From assembly GCF_025628885.1 (NCBI RefSeq), contig NZ_JAOTIF010000003.1:124001-188000 (forward strand): a stretch of 64,000 nt of DNA, read 5' to 3'. The notes below the pieces were generated by a model. That model saw only the letters and a list, made by a program, of their open reading frames with translations. It searched no databases and was not told where the DNA came from. This DNA comes from Paraflavisolibacter caeni. Lineage in GTDB: Bacteria > Bacteroidota > Bacteroidia > Chitinophagales > Chitinophagaceae. Made by a program: the position numbers and the translations under genes. Positions 55,290 through 63,857 of the stretch are shown here, piece by piece; position 1 is the first letter of the stretch, and each line of letters opens with the position of its first letter.

Positions 55290-55381
55290 ATTGAAAAATA
55301 TATTGATTCGTATTGTGTAGAAAGAAAAACTTTTCGGACATTTATAATAACCCTTCCTTTATAAACCAAATACCTATATAC

Positions 55382-56005
55382 ATGCGCACTCTTAATCATG
55401 CACTTTTTGCTGTGATTATCCTAGCCTTAATCTCTGGTTGCAGCAGCAATGAATCTAAAACAAAAGAGAAGGATATTTCTGCTGTAAGGCAGCATGAATC
55501 CGATGACATGGTTGCCAGGGGAGAGTACCTGGTTACGGTCAGTGGCTGTCACGATTGTCACTCGCCTAAAATTTTTAATGAAAAGGGAATGTCACTTGAT
55601 TCTACAAAGTTACTATCGGGCCATCCAAGCACAGCACAATTACCTCCCATACCTGCAATAGCTCATCAGCCAGGACAATGGATTATTATGTCACCCGACC
55701 TCACCGCATTCCTTGGCCCATGGGGAACTTCTTATACCGCTAATTTGACACCAGATTCAGCTACTGGTACAGGGACATGGAGCGAAGAAAATTTCATTAA
55801 TGCAATTCGTACAGGTAAACATATGGGACAAGAAAACGGGCGTCCAATAATGCCTCCTATGCCATGGGAATTTATAAGGAAAATGACAGATGAAGACTTA
55901 AAGTCAGTTTTCGCTTATTTGAGATCACTTCCACCAGTTAATAACCGTGTTCCAGCACCAACACCTCCTCCAGCTGCTGCTGCTGCACCAACAAAGACCC
56001 CTTAA
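55382..56005 (+). CDS. c-type cytochrome lipoprotein
   Basis: This 207-residue protein starts at the ATG at 55382, giving a lipoprotein signal (RTLNHALFAVIILALISGCS, Cys about 19). The heme motif is Cys56-His-Asp-Cys59-His60 in VSGCHDCHSPK, and a likely axial Met is in IMPPMPWEFIRKM. The C-terminus is a Pro/Ala tail (PTPPPAAAAAPT) that looks like a flexible linker. The domain resembles the diheme/alcohol-dehydrogenase-type cytochrome fold but has a single heme site. It is probably periplasmic or outer-membrane anchored; partner unknown. Confidence 0.85.
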   Translation: MRTLNHALFAVIILALISGCSSNESKTKEKDISAVRQHESDDMVARGEYLVTVSGCHDCHSPKIFNEKGMSLDSTKLLSGHPSTAQLPPIPAIAHQPGQWIIMSPDLTAFLGPWGTSYTANLTPDSATGTGTWSEENFINAIRTGKHMGQENGRPIMPPMPWEFIRKMTDEDLKSVFAYLRSLPPVNNRVPAPTPPPAAAAAPTKTP

Positions 56006-56024
56006 AAGTAAAAGATAAATTTTT

Positions 56025-56055
56025 TTTGCTTAATAAAGATTCTACCCGATATTTG
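56025..56055 (+). promoter_or_regulatory. Predicted Bacteroidota-type promoter of the trp operon
   Basis: TTTG at 56025-56028 and GATATTTG at 56048-56055 are separated by exactly 19 bp and match the Bacteroidota pattern TTTG-N19-TAnnTTTG with a single mismatch. Transcription would start near 56060, only a few bases before the leader peptide ATG at 56063. Confidence 0.6.
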
Positions 56056-56062
56056 CAACTCA

Positions 56063-56110
56063 ATGAAAAAAACAAATAATCAATACTGGTGGTGGCATAC
56101 AAACTCTTAG
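56063..56110 (+). CDS. trpL: trp operon leader peptide with three consecutive Trp codons
   Basis: A 15-residue reading frame MKKTNNQYWWWHTNS ends in TAG at 56108-56110. It contains TGG TGG TGG at 56087-56095, directly upstream of trpE and of a terminator hairpin. Three adjacent Trp codons in a short peptide at this position are the hallmark of ribosome-mediated trp attenuation. The predicted promoter would put the transcript start within a few bases of its ATG, so translation may be nearly leaderless. No homology search was possible, but the combination of position, codons and hairpins makes chance unlikely. Confidence 0.85.
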   Translation: MKKTNNQYWWWHTNS

Positions 56111-56176
56111 GGGTGCTGTATTGTCATTTCTGTACTTGATGATTATATTCAGGCCCCGGCAAAACCGGGGCTTTTT
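56110..56176 (+). promoter_or_regulatory. trp attenuator: antiterminator and terminator
   Basis: The terminator is GCCCCGG (56153-56159), loop CAAAA, CCGGGGC (56165-56171) and five T. A competing antiterminator can form between GGGGTGCTG (56110-56118) and CAGGCCCC (56150-56157) with one bulged base; both structures use the same CCCC. A ribosome stalled at the Trp codons would leave 56110-56118 free, favouring readthrough. One reaching the stop at 56108-56110 would cover it, favouring termination. No separate pause hairpin is evident. Confidence 0.8.
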
Positions 56177-56196
56177 ATTTGCTTTAAATCGTAAAA

Positions 56197-57672
56197 ATGA
56201 GTTCGCAAACGCTGAAAGAAACTTCTGGTAATAAAACCTCCAATTTAAGTTCTGGAGGTAAAAAGATCATCATCAAAACGGTGGTGAAAAAAATGCTGGC
56301 AGATATGTTCACGCCAGTGGGCATTTACCTCCGGCTGCGCGACCGCTTCCGTGATACGATTCTTCTGGAAAGTGCCGATTTTCACGTGGCGGAAAACAGT
56401 TATTCTTTCATCTGTATCAACGCAATTGCCGGTATAGAAGTAAATAATGAAAGTAATATAGAATATAAACTTCCCGGCCAGGCTCCTCAGAAAACCTCGT
56501 TACAAGATGAGCGAATTGAAGACCTGTTGTGGAACTTTATGCAGCGATTCGAAGGCGAAAGCGAGAACCCTAAGGCCGCTTCTTTTGCTCAGGGATTGTA
56601 TGGCTATACCACCTTTGATGCCGTGCAATTGTTTGAAACTGTTCGTTTTAAGGGCGAAGGCAATGAACTAACCGGAATTCCAATGGCCCGCTACAGGCTG
56701 TACCAGTATGTGATTGCTATCAATCACTTCAGGGATGAATTATTGCTCTGCGAAAATGTGATCAGTGATGTTGAAAGTGAGGTAGTTGTCGTGGAGTCGT
56801 TGATCAAAAGCAAAGATGTGCCGGTCTATCCTTTTAAAACCGTTTCGGAAGAAACGTCCAATATGATGGATGCTGATTACAAGGATATGGTAAGGAAGGG
56901 AATCGCCAGTTGCTACAGGGGCGATGTATTTCAAATCGTGTTAAGCCGCCGTTATCAGCAATCATTCATTGGCGACGAGATCAATGTATACCGTGCTTTA
57001 AGAAATATCAATCCTTCTCCATATTTGTTCTTCTTTGATTACGGAGACTATAAATTAATAGGATCTTCTCCCGAATCACAGATCATTGTAAAAGATGGAA
57101 AAGCTATTGTTCATCCTATAGCGGGCACGTTTAAACGTAGCGGTGATGATGCTATAGATCAGAAAATGGCAGAAGCACTTTTAAAAGACCCTAAAGAGAA
57201 TGCCGAGCACGTAATGTTGGTCGATTTGGCCCGCAACGATCTGAGTACTGTTTGTAGCAATGTTCAGGTAACCCATTACAGGCAGGTGCACTATTATTCT
57301 CATGTAATTCATCTGGTCAGCGAGGTGACTGGCGACGTGTCCGAAAAGACCAATCCTTTCAAGGTGCTTGCAAAGACTTTTCCTGCAGGAACTTTGAGTG
57401 GAGCTCCAAAATATAAGGCCATGCAGCTGATCAACGAATTAGAACCTACACCACGTAGCTTTTATGGCGGAGCTATAGGCTTTGTTGGACTGAATGGAAA
57501 CTGCAATCATGCTATCATGATCCGTACATTCTTAAGTAAGGACAACACTTTATTTTGTCAGGCAGGCGCCGGTGTTGTTGCTGCTAGCAAGCCTGAAAGC
57601 GAATTGATGGAAGTGGAGAATAAACTAAATGCTTTGAAGAGCGCTATTAAAATGGCTGAAACTATAAGCTAG
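56197..57672 (+). CDS. trpE: Anthranilate synthase component I
   Basis: This 491-residue subunit makes anthranilate from chorismate with TrpG. The N-terminal LLESADFHVAENSYSF matches the Trp feedback-binding motif. The chorismate-using domain is clear (RGDVFQIVLSRRYQQ, SPSPE-like GSSPESQIIV, HPIAGTFKRSGDD, DLARNDLSTVC, AGTLSGAPKYKAM, GGAIGFVGLNGNCNHAIMIR). So the enzyme is probably both feedback-inhibited and under attenuation. It is the first structural gene of trpEGDCFBA, 20 bp after the attenuator's T run. Confidence 0.96.
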   Translation: MSSQTLKETSGNKTSNLSSGGKKIIIKTVVKKMLADMFTPVGIYLRLRDRFRDTILLESADFHVAENSYSFICINAIAGIEVNNESNIEYKLPGQAPQKTSLQDERIEDLLWNFMQRFEGESENPKAASFAQGLYGYTTFDAVQLFETVRFKGEGNELTGIPMARYRLYQYVIAINHFRDELLLCENVISDVESEVVVVESLIKSKDVPVYPFKTVSEETSNMMDADYKDMVRKGIASCYRGDVFQIVLSRRYQQSFIGDEINVYRALRNINPSPYLFFFDYGDYKLIGSSPESQIIVKDGKAIVHPIAGTFKRSGDDAIDQKMAEALLKDPKENAEHVMLVDLARNDLSTVCSNVQVTHYRQVHYYSHVIHLVSEVTGDVSEKTNPFKVLAKTFPAGTLSGAPKYKAMQLINELEPTPRSFYGGAIGFVGLNGNCNHAIMIRTFLSKDNTLFCQAGAGVVAASKPESELMEVENKLNALKSAIKMAETIS

Positions 57673-57720
57673 TAATTAATTATTGATTGAATAATCACCC
57701 CAATCCTGAATTGTAGAACA

Positions 57721-58344
57721 ATGCCTAAAATATTAGTTTTCGATAATTACGACTCATTCACCTACAACCTGGTACATATGGTGGAAAAGATTTTGGGTCA
57801 AAAGGTGGATGTGTACCGTAACGACCAGATCCCATTGGAGAGGGTTGCTGAATATGATAAGATCATTCTGTCCCCAGGTCCTGGCATTCCAAGTGAAGCT
57901 GGTTTATTATTGCCATTGATCAAAGAGTACGCAAGTAGTAAATCTATTCTGGGTGTGTGTTTAGGCCACCAGGCTATTGGCGAGGCCTTTGGCGGCAAGT
58001 TGGTAAACCTGTCAACAGTATACCATGGCATAGCTACTCCGGTAAGAGTTAGCAATCAGCAATCATCAATTGGCAATGAGATAGATCCACCCGTTACAGT
58101 TCATCATGCACCTGTAAACCTGTTCGAAGGTCTGCCGGAAGAATTTGAAGTGGGTCGCTACCATAGTTGGGTCGTAAGCAATGAAAACTTTCCGGATGAA
58201 TTGGAGATTACCGCTCTGGATGCCAACGGCCTCATTATGGCCTTACGCCATAAAACATATGATGTCCAGGGCGTACAGTTCCATCCCGAAAGTGTTTTAA
58301 CACCTCAAGGCGAAGTCATTTTAAGGAATTGGTTAAAAAACTGA
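57721..58344 (+). CDS. trpG: Anthranilate synthase component II (glutamine amidotransferase)
   Basis: This 207-residue subunit supplies ammonia from glutamine to TrpE. The catalytic Cys is in ILGVCLGHQAIGEAFGG; His and Glu are in GVQFHPESVLTP; the N-terminus ILVFDNYDSFTYNLVHMVE is standard. Between ATPVRV and NLFEGLPEEFEVGRYHSW there are about 15-18 residues more than usual. Their DNA begins with four 7-bp repeat units (58051-58078) encoding SNQQSSIGNE. The rest is intact, so the protein should be functional. Confidence 0.95.
   Translation: MPKILVFDNYDSFTYNLVHMVEKILGQKVDVYRNDQIPLERVAEYDKIILSPGPGIPSEAGLLLPLIKEYASSKSILGVCLGHQAIGEAFGGKLVNLSTVYHGIATPVRVSNQQSSIGNEIDPPVTVHHAPVNLFEGLPEEFEVGRYHSWVVSNENFPDELEITALDANGLIMALRHKTYDVQGVQFHPESVLTPQGEVILRNWLKN
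58051..58078. repeat. 7-bp tandem repeat inside trpG
   Basis: AGCAATC, AGCAATC, ATCAATT and GGCAATG stand in tandem within the coding sequence, in a surface-loop position where the family normally has few residues. It resembles the 7-bp arrays between genes elsewhere in this window. Confidence 0.6.
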
Positions 58345-58419
58345 ACAGCACTCAATTCACGATGATCTGAAATCCTATTTGTCCATCCTACAAAAAGCTC
58401 AGGTAAGCCTACGAATAAG

Positions 58420-59412
58420 ATGAAAAAAATACTTCAGTTTTTATTTGAATATAAAACGTTAAGTCAATCCCAGGCCAAAGAGGTCATCATCAATTTGGCA
58501 AAAGGTCTCTATAACGATAGCGAAATAGCATCCTTTATCACTGTCTATTTAATGCGCAGCATTACTATAGACGAACTCCACGGATTTCGTGATGGCTTAT
58601 TGCAGCTTTGTGTTCCGGTTGACCTCAACGGCCACGAAGTAATGGACATTGTTGGGACTGGTGGCGATGGAAAGAACACATTCAATATTTCAACCCTTGC
58701 CTGTTTCATCGTGGCAGGCGCAGGTCAAAAAGTTGCCAAGCATGGCAACTATGGCGCTACCTCTGTGAGTGGGGCATCCAATGTAATGGAGCAAATAGGC
58801 TATAAATTCAAGAACGATAATGATCGCTTGAAAGCAGAAATTGAAGAAGCCAATATCTGCTTCCTGCATGCCCCCATGTTCCATCCGGCCATGAAAATGG
58901 TGGCTGGTATTAGAAAGAACTTAGGACTGCGCACCTTCTTTAATATGCTGGGGCCAATGATCAATCCGGCTTCTCCTTCCTACCAATTAGTAGGTGTGTA
59001 CAATCTGGAAATGGCTCGCATTTACAACTACCTTTTACAACAAACAGGTAAGCCATTTACAATCATAAACAGTTTAGACGGATATGATGAAATTTCGCTG
59101 ACCAACGATACCAAAGTCATTACAAACCGTGGCGAGCGGGTAATGACGCCAATTGAATTAGGCAAAAGAATGGTTAGTGCAGAAGATATTTATGGGGGTA
59201 ATACAGTAGATGAAGCTGCTGCGATTTTCAAAAAGATCATCAAAGGCGAAGGTACCTGGGCTCAGAATGCTGTCGTTTTAGCTAATGCAGCTATGGCTTT
59301 ACATTGTACTGGTAATTATGCGTCTTACGAAGATTCGTATAATGCAGCCATCGAAAGCCTTGAAAGCGGTAGTGCTTACCAATGTTTACAGAAATTAATT
59401 GCATTACAGTAA
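58420..59412 (+). CDS. trpD: Anthranilate phosphoribosyltransferase
   Basis: This 330-residue enzyme joins anthranilate to PRPP. The PRPP-binding GTGGDGKNTFNIST and the anthranilate-site segments KHGNYGATSVSGASNVMEQ, FLHAPMFHPAMK and RTFFNMLGPMINPA are all present. It is a stand-alone TrpD, not fused to TrpG. It starts 75 bp after trpG and is followed by a repeat-bearing spacer before trpC. Confidence 0.96.
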   Translation: MKKILQFLFEYKTLSQSQAKEVIINLAKGLYNDSEIASFITVYLMRSITIDELHGFRDGLLQLCVPVDLNGHEVMDIVGTGGDGKNTFNISTLACFIVAGAGQKVAKHGNYGATSVSGASNVMEQIGYKFKNDNDRLKAEIEEANICFLHAPMFHPAMKMVAGIRKNLGLRTFFNMLGPMINPASPSYQLVGVYNLEMARIYNYLLQQTGKPFTIINSLDGYDEISLTNDTKVITNRGERVMTPIELGKRMVSAEDIYGGNTVDEAAAIFKKIIKGEGTWAQNAVVLANAAMALHCTGNYASYEDSYNAAIESLESGSAYQCLQKLIALQ

Positions 59413-59431
59413 CAACTGAAATATAACAATT

Positions 59432-59466
59432 ATTCACCATTGACCATTCACCTTTCACCATTCACG
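59432..59466. repeat. Five 7-bp repeat units between trpD and trpC
   Basis: ATTCACC, ATTGACC, ATTCACC, TTTCACC and ATTCACG run in unbroken phase over 35 bp, inside the trp operon and just before the trpC start. Confidence 0.85.
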
Positions 59467-59481
59467 ACCGCACCAAATACC

Positions 59482-60288
59482 ATGAACATCCTCGATAAAA
59501 TAATAGCACAGAAAAGAATTGAAGTTGCCCAGCGTAAGGCAGAAGTAACCATTGCGGAATTAGAAAAAGGTCCTTTCTTCAAGAGTGAGACCTATTCGCT
59601 CAAGGCCGCTTTATTGGACAATACGAAAACTGGCATTATCGCTGAGTACAAAAGAAAGTCTCCTTCAAAAGGAATTATCAACGACAAAGCCACTATTGAA
59701 GAAGTAACAATGGCTTATGCTACGTATGGCGCTTCCGGAATTTCAGTGCTTACAGATCATGAATTTTTCGGTGGTTCTTTAGCCGACCTTCAGAAAGCGG
59801 CAATTATCAACAAAATACCACTGTTGCGGAAAGACTTTATGATCGATGAATACCAGTTGCTTGAGGCAAAGGCTTATGGTGCTTCTGTGATATTATTGAT
59901 CGCCGCTAACTTGTCGGTTGGTGAGGTTAAAAGTTTGGCCAGCGCTGCAAAGAACCTGGGATTGGAAGTGTTGCTGGAAATACATAATGAACAGGAATTG
60001 GAACACATCTGCGATGAGGTAGACCTGGTAGGTGTGAACAATCGTAACCTGAAAACTTTTGAGGTAAGCCTCGATACCTCAGTTCAACTGAGTAATCTGA
60101 TTCCATTGGATAAACTGAAAATATCCGAAAGCGGTATTCATAAAGTAGAAGACATCCATTATTTGGAGCAATATGGTTTCAAAGGATTCTTGATAGGAGA
60201 AAATTTCATGAAGCAGGAAGTTCCCGGTGAAGCCTTCAGGTCTTTTGCCGAAGAGCTGAAAAACTACAAGGTTTCGAAAACTTCATAG
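59482..60288 (+). CDS. trpC: Indole-3-glycerol-phosphate synthase
   Basis: This 268-residue TIM-barrel enzyme closes the indole ring. The ATG at 59482 (NILDKIIAQKRIEVAQRKAE) is preferred over the TTG at 59440, which lies in the repeat array. Family motifs are IIAEYKRKSPSKGII, GASGISVLTDHEFFGGS, PLLRKDFMIDEYQLLEA, VGVNNRNLKTFEV and ISESGIH. It is not fused to TrpF, which is the next gene. Confidence 0.96.
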   Translation: MNILDKIIAQKRIEVAQRKAEVTIAELEKGPFFKSETYSLKAALLDNTKTGIIAEYKRKSPSKGIINDKATIEEVTMAYATYGASGISVLTDHEFFGGSLADLQKAAIINKIPLLRKDFMIDEYQLLEAKAYGASVILLIAANLSVGEVKSLASAAKNLGLEVLLEIHNEQELEHICDEVDLVGVNNRNLKTFEVSLDTSVQLSNLIPLDKLKISESGIHKVEDIHYLEQYGFKGFLIGENFMKQEVPGEAFRSFAEELKNYKVSKTS

Positions 60289-60346
60289 TTAAAAACGATT
60301 GCCCATGCACAATTAATCTAACTTTTAAAACGAAAAACATTAAAAG

Positions 60347-60991
60347 ATGCGAGTAAAAGTTTGCGGCATGACACAGACAGAACAAGTGAACGAGCTGGCT
60401 GGTATGGGCGTCGAGTTTGCCGGTTTTATTTTTTATCATAAAAGTCCCCGGTATGTGCTCAATCACATGACCACGGCACAGGTAAGAAAAATAAATAACA
60501 TCAACAAGGTTGGCGTATTTGTGAATACTCCACTTGAAGAAGTAATGCGTATTGTTGATGAATGCCGTTTGCATATGGTTCAGCTGCATGGCGACGAGCC
60601 ACCTAAATATTGCGAGCGCATTGCAGACTATATTTCTGTAGTAAAGGCTTTCCGGTTAAGTGATAATGACAGCATTGAATGGATGACCCGCCCTTACCTG
60701 GATGTATGTGATATGTTCATGTTCGATACGCTGGGTGCAGGCTATGGTGGCACCGGAAAGAAATTCGACTGGAGCATTTTAAAGGATGTCTACATGCCAA
60801 AGCCTTTCTTTCTTAGTGGGGGCATCGAACCAGGAGATGAAGAAAAATTGCATGAGTTTACACACGAACCCATAGCTAAACATTTATTTTCTATTGATAT
60901 CAATAGCAAGTTTGAAGTGAGCCCGGGAGTGAAGGACCTGAAAAAAGTAAAGATTTTTGTAGATCAAGTTCATAATAATAATTCCAAATAA
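60347..60991 (+). CDS. trpF: Phosphoribosylanthranilate isomerase
   Basis: This 214-residue enzyme carries out the step before TrpC. Conserved parts are RVKVCGMTQTEQV (catalytic Cys), GFIFYHKSPRYV, VGVFVNTP, HMVQLHGDEPP, FDTLGAGYGGTGKKFDW (catalytic Asp) and PFFLSGGIEPGDE. It is 58 bp after trpC and 21 bp before trpB. Confidence 0.95.
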   Translation: MRVKVCGMTQTEQVNELAGMGVEFAGFIFYHKSPRYVLNHMTTAQVRKINNINKVGVFVNTPLEEVMRIVDECRLHMVQLHGDEPPKYCERIADYISVVKAFRLSDNDSIEWMTRPYLDVCDMFMFDTLGAGYGGTGKKFDWSILKDVYMPKPFFLSGGIEPGDEEKLHEFTHEPIAKHLFSIDINSKFEVSPGVKDLKKVKIFVDQVHNNNSK

Positions 60992-61012
60992 TACATAAGT
61001 CCCAGTTTAACC

Positions 61013-62230
61013 ATGGATCATAAAGTTTCATATCAGCGACCCAACGAGCAAGGCTACTACGGTAGGTTTGGTGGTGCGTTCATTCCTGAGATGCTGCACC
61101 CCAATGTAAAAGAACTTCAGGAACGGTATCTTGACATCATGTATGATGCTGCTTTCCAAAAAGAATATACAGAACTGCTCCGGGATTATGTTGGACGCCC
61201 TACTCCGCTCTATTTTGCGAAACGTCTGAGTGCACAATACAATACCAATATTTATCTGAAGCGGGAAGATCTATGTCATACAGGCGCCCACAAAGTGAAC
61301 AATACTGTTGGGCAGATCTTATTGGCGCAACGCCTGGGCAAAAAACGTATCATTGCTGAAACTGGTGCTGGACAGCATGGTGTGGCAACAGCTACAGTTT
61401 GTGCACTGAAAGGAATGGAGTGCATTGTATATATGGGTGAAAAAGATATTGAACGCCAGGCTCCTAATGTTGCCCGCATGAAGATGCTGGGTGCAACAGT
61501 GATTCCTGCTACCAGTGGTAGTAAAACCCTGAAAGATGCTACGAATGAAGCGATTCGCGACTGGATCAATAATCCTACGGATACGCATTATATCATTGGA
61601 AGTGTTGTAGGGCCGCATCCTTATCCCGATATGGTCGCTCGTTTTCAGAGTATTATTTCTGAGGAAACGCGCTGGCAGTTAAAAACCAAAACCGGGAGTG
61701 AGTTGCCCGATTATGTAATGGCATGTGTAGGTGGTGGTAGTAATGCTGCCGGGGCATTTTATAATTTCCTTGATGAACCTACGGTGAAAATTGTGGCTGT
61801 TGAGGCTGGGGGCATGGGCATAGAAAGCGGCATGAGTGCTGCTACTACCCGTCTTGGCAAACCTGGTATTCTGCACGGTAGCAAAAGCCTGGTTATGCAA
61901 ACTGAAGATGGACAGGTTGTAGAACCACATAGTATTTCTGCAGGCTTGGATTATCCGGGTATCGGACCTTTACATGCACACCTTTTTGATAGTGGTCGTG
62001 GTACTTTCTTACATGCTACTGATGATGAAGCTTTAGAAGCAGCTTTCCAGCTGGCCAAGTTAGAAGGTATTATTCCAGCACTGGAATCTTCTCATGCGCT
62101 GTCTGCATTAAAGCAGATACAGTTTAAGCAAAATGAAGTTGTGGTTGTTTGCTTATCTGGCCGTGGCGATAAGGACCTGGCTACTTATATGAAAGCAATG
62201 GGTGTGCATTCAAACGAAGTGACCGGTTAG
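61013..62230 (+). CDS. trpB: Tryptophan synthase beta chain
   Basis: This 405-residue PLP enzyme joins indole and serine. The PLP Lys is in [11 protein letters not shown], the substrate loop in [15 protein letters not shown], and the phosphate-binding loop in [12 protein letters not shown]. The N-terminus [15 protein letters not shown] and C-terminal [17 protein letters not shown] indicate the TrpB1 type that partners with TrpA. All family landmarks are intact. Confidence 0.97.
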   Translation: MDHKVSYQRPNEQGYYGRFGGAFIPEMLHPNVKELQERYLDIMYDAAFQKEYTELLRDYVGRPTPLYFAKRLSAQYNTNIYLKREDLCHTGAHKVNNTVGQILLAQRLGKKRIIAETGAGQHGVATATVCALKGMECIVYMGEKDIERQAPNVARMKMLGATVIPATSGSKTLKDATNEAIRDWINNPTDTHYIIGSVVGPHPYPDMVARFQSIISEETRWQLKTKTGSELPDYVMACVGGGSNAAGAFYNFLDEPTVKIVAVEAGGMGIESGMSAATTRLGKPGILHGSKSLVMQTEDGQVVEPHSISAGLDYPGIGPLHAHLFDSGRGTFLHATDDEALEAAFQLAKLEGIIPALESSHALSALKQIQFKQNEVVVVCLSGRGDKDLATYMKAMGVHSNEVTG

Positions 62231-62290
62231 TCACACATGCGCTTTTAATTTCAAAACCTGGGATTAATATCTCATTATTCACACTTTACA

Positions 62291-63088
62291 ATGAGCCGAA
62301 TACAAGAACTATTCAATCGGAAGAACAAAAAAATACTGAATGTTTATTGCACCGCGGGTTATCCGGAATTAGACAGTACGCTGGAAGTGATGAAAGCCTT
62401 ACAGGATTCTGGTGCAGACTTGATTGAACTCGGTATGCCTTATAGCGATCCTTTAGCCGATGGTCCAATTATTCAGGAAAGCAGTAGCATTGCGCTGAAA
62501 AATGGCATGACCATTTCAAGACTGTTCAAGCAGTTAAAAGATTTTCGTACTGACGCCGCTGCCGGTGGTGCTGGCATTCACGTGCCTGTGGTCCTGATGG
62601 GCTATCTAAATCCTATATTACAATATGGCTTTGAAAGATTCTGTGCTGACGCTGAAGCAGTAGGAATTGATGGCCTTATACTTCCCGACTTACCGATTTA
62701 CGAGTTTGAGACGGAATATGGCGAGATTATAAAGAAGCATAACCTTGATTTTGTTTTTCTGGTAACACCAGAAACATCCGCAGAAAGGATCAAAAAGCTG
62801 GATAGCTTGAGTTCTGGATTTTTATATGCAGTTTCATCCTCTTCAACAACCGGGAAGAACAAGGAGTTTGCATCCGCAGAGCAGTACCTGCAAAAACTGG
62901 CTTCTTTGAATTTAAAGAACCCGGTATTGGTTGGGTTTGGTATTAGGGACAGGGAAACTTTTGAAGCTGCTTGCAAACATACGAATGGTGCAATAATTGG
63001 TAGTGCTTACATCAAAGCTTTGAGTAACAGTTCAAATGTTCAGGAAGCTACAAAAGAATTTTTGGAAAGCATTTTAACTGAAGAGTGA
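62291..63088 (+). CDS. trpA: Tryptophan synthase alpha chain
   Basis: This 265-residue subunit cleaves indole-3-glycerol phosphate. The catalytic Glu is in DLIELGMPYSDPLADGP, and the catalytic Asp region is IDGLILPDLPIYE. VLMGYLNPILQYG and PVLVGFGIRDRE are also typical. Before VVLMGYLNP there is a short extra Gly/Ala stretch (DAAAGGAGIHVP), about eight residues beyond what I expect. It is the last gene of the trp operon. Confidence 0.96.
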   Translation: MSRIQELFNRKNKKILNVYCTAGYPELDSTLEVMKALQDSGADLIELGMPYSDPLADGPIIQESSSIALKNGMTISRLFKQLKDFRTDAAAGGAGIHVPVVLMGYLNPILQYGFERFCADAEAVGIDGLILPDLPIYEFETEYGEIIKKHNLDFVFLVTPETSAERIKKLDSLSSGFLYAVSSSSTTGKNKEFASAEQYLQKLASLNLKNPVLVGFGIRDRETFEAACKHTNGAIIGSAYIKALSNSSNVQEATKEFLESILTEE

Positions 63089-63098
63089 CGAAAAAATG

Positions 63099-63171
63099 AG
63101 CGGAAGACGGGACTCGAACCCGCTACCTACAGCTTGGGAAGCTGTCGCTCTACCAGGTGAGCTACTTCCGC
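63099..63171 (-). tRNA. tRNA-Gly (anticodon CCC)
   Basis: The minus strand folds as a full cloverleaf of 73 nt: acceptor GCGGAAG / CTTCCGC with discriminator U, D arm GCTC / GAGC, anticodon stem ACAGC / GCTGT with loop TTCCCAA, and T arm GCGGG / CCCGT with TTCGAGT. The loop places CCC at positions 34-36, reading the glycine codon GGG. CCA is not encoded. It lies between trpA and hisH, opposite in direction. Confidence 0.95.
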
Positions 63172-63243
63172 GGTACAATTAATATGATTTGTAATGGAAA
63201 ATGATTCTTAGGATACATTTTCAAATCACAGGTGAAAGATACA

Positions 63244-63843
63244 ATGAACTTAGCAATAATAAAATATAACGCAGGAAATATTCAGTCAGTTTTGTATGCA
63301 CTAGAAAGACTAGGCATACAGGCTGAGGTTACCGATGATGCGGAAAAAATCAAAAGTGCAGATAAGGTCATTTTTCCTGGGGTTGGTGAAGCCGGAAGCG
63401 CCATGCAAAGCTTGAAGGAAGGTAATCTCGACCAGGTGATCAAAGACTTGAAACAACCTGTCCTTGGCATTTGTGTGGGCATGCAACTCTTATGCAATCA
63501 CTCCGAAGAAGCTGATACAAATTGCTTAGGTATTGTGCCTGTAGAGGTAAAGCGTTTCCCTGCAACTAAAATAGGGGAGGGGGTGTTAAAAGTTCCACAG
63601 GTTGGCTGGAATAGTATATATGACCTGAAGTCACCACTATTCCGGGACATTAAGGAGCACAGCTACATTTACAACGTACATAGTTACTTCGCCGAGGATA
63701 GTGAATACACCATTGCTCACTGCAATTATGGAATCCAATACGCCGCAGCCATTAATAAGGATAACTTCTATGGCGTCCAGTTCCATACCGAAAAGAGCGC
63801 ACAAATAGGCGATCAAATCATCCAGAATTTTTTGAATATTTAA
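63244..63843 (+). CDS. hisH: Imidazole glycerol phosphate synthase subunit HisH
   Basis: This 199-residue glutaminase works with HisF in histidine synthesis. The ATG at 63244 gives the normal N-terminus NLAIIKYNAGNIQSVLYAL; the GTG at 63232 adds four residues and is unlikely. The nucleophile Cys is in VLGICVGMQLLC, and His and Glu are in GVQFHTEKSAQIG. It is followed 14 bp later by hisA and has no other his gene directly upstream. Confidence 0.95.
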   Translation: MNLAIIKYNAGNIQSVLYALERLGIQAEVTDDAEKIKSADKVIFPGVGEAGSAMQSLKEGNLDQVIKDLKQPVLGICVGMQLLCNHSEEADTNCLGIVPVEVKRFPATKIGEGVLKVPQVGWNSIYDLKSPLFRDIKEHSYIYNVHSYFAEDSEYTIAHCNYGIQYAAAINKDNFYGVQFHTEKSAQIGDQIIQNFLNI

Positions 63844-63857
63844 GCAACTTACACAAC

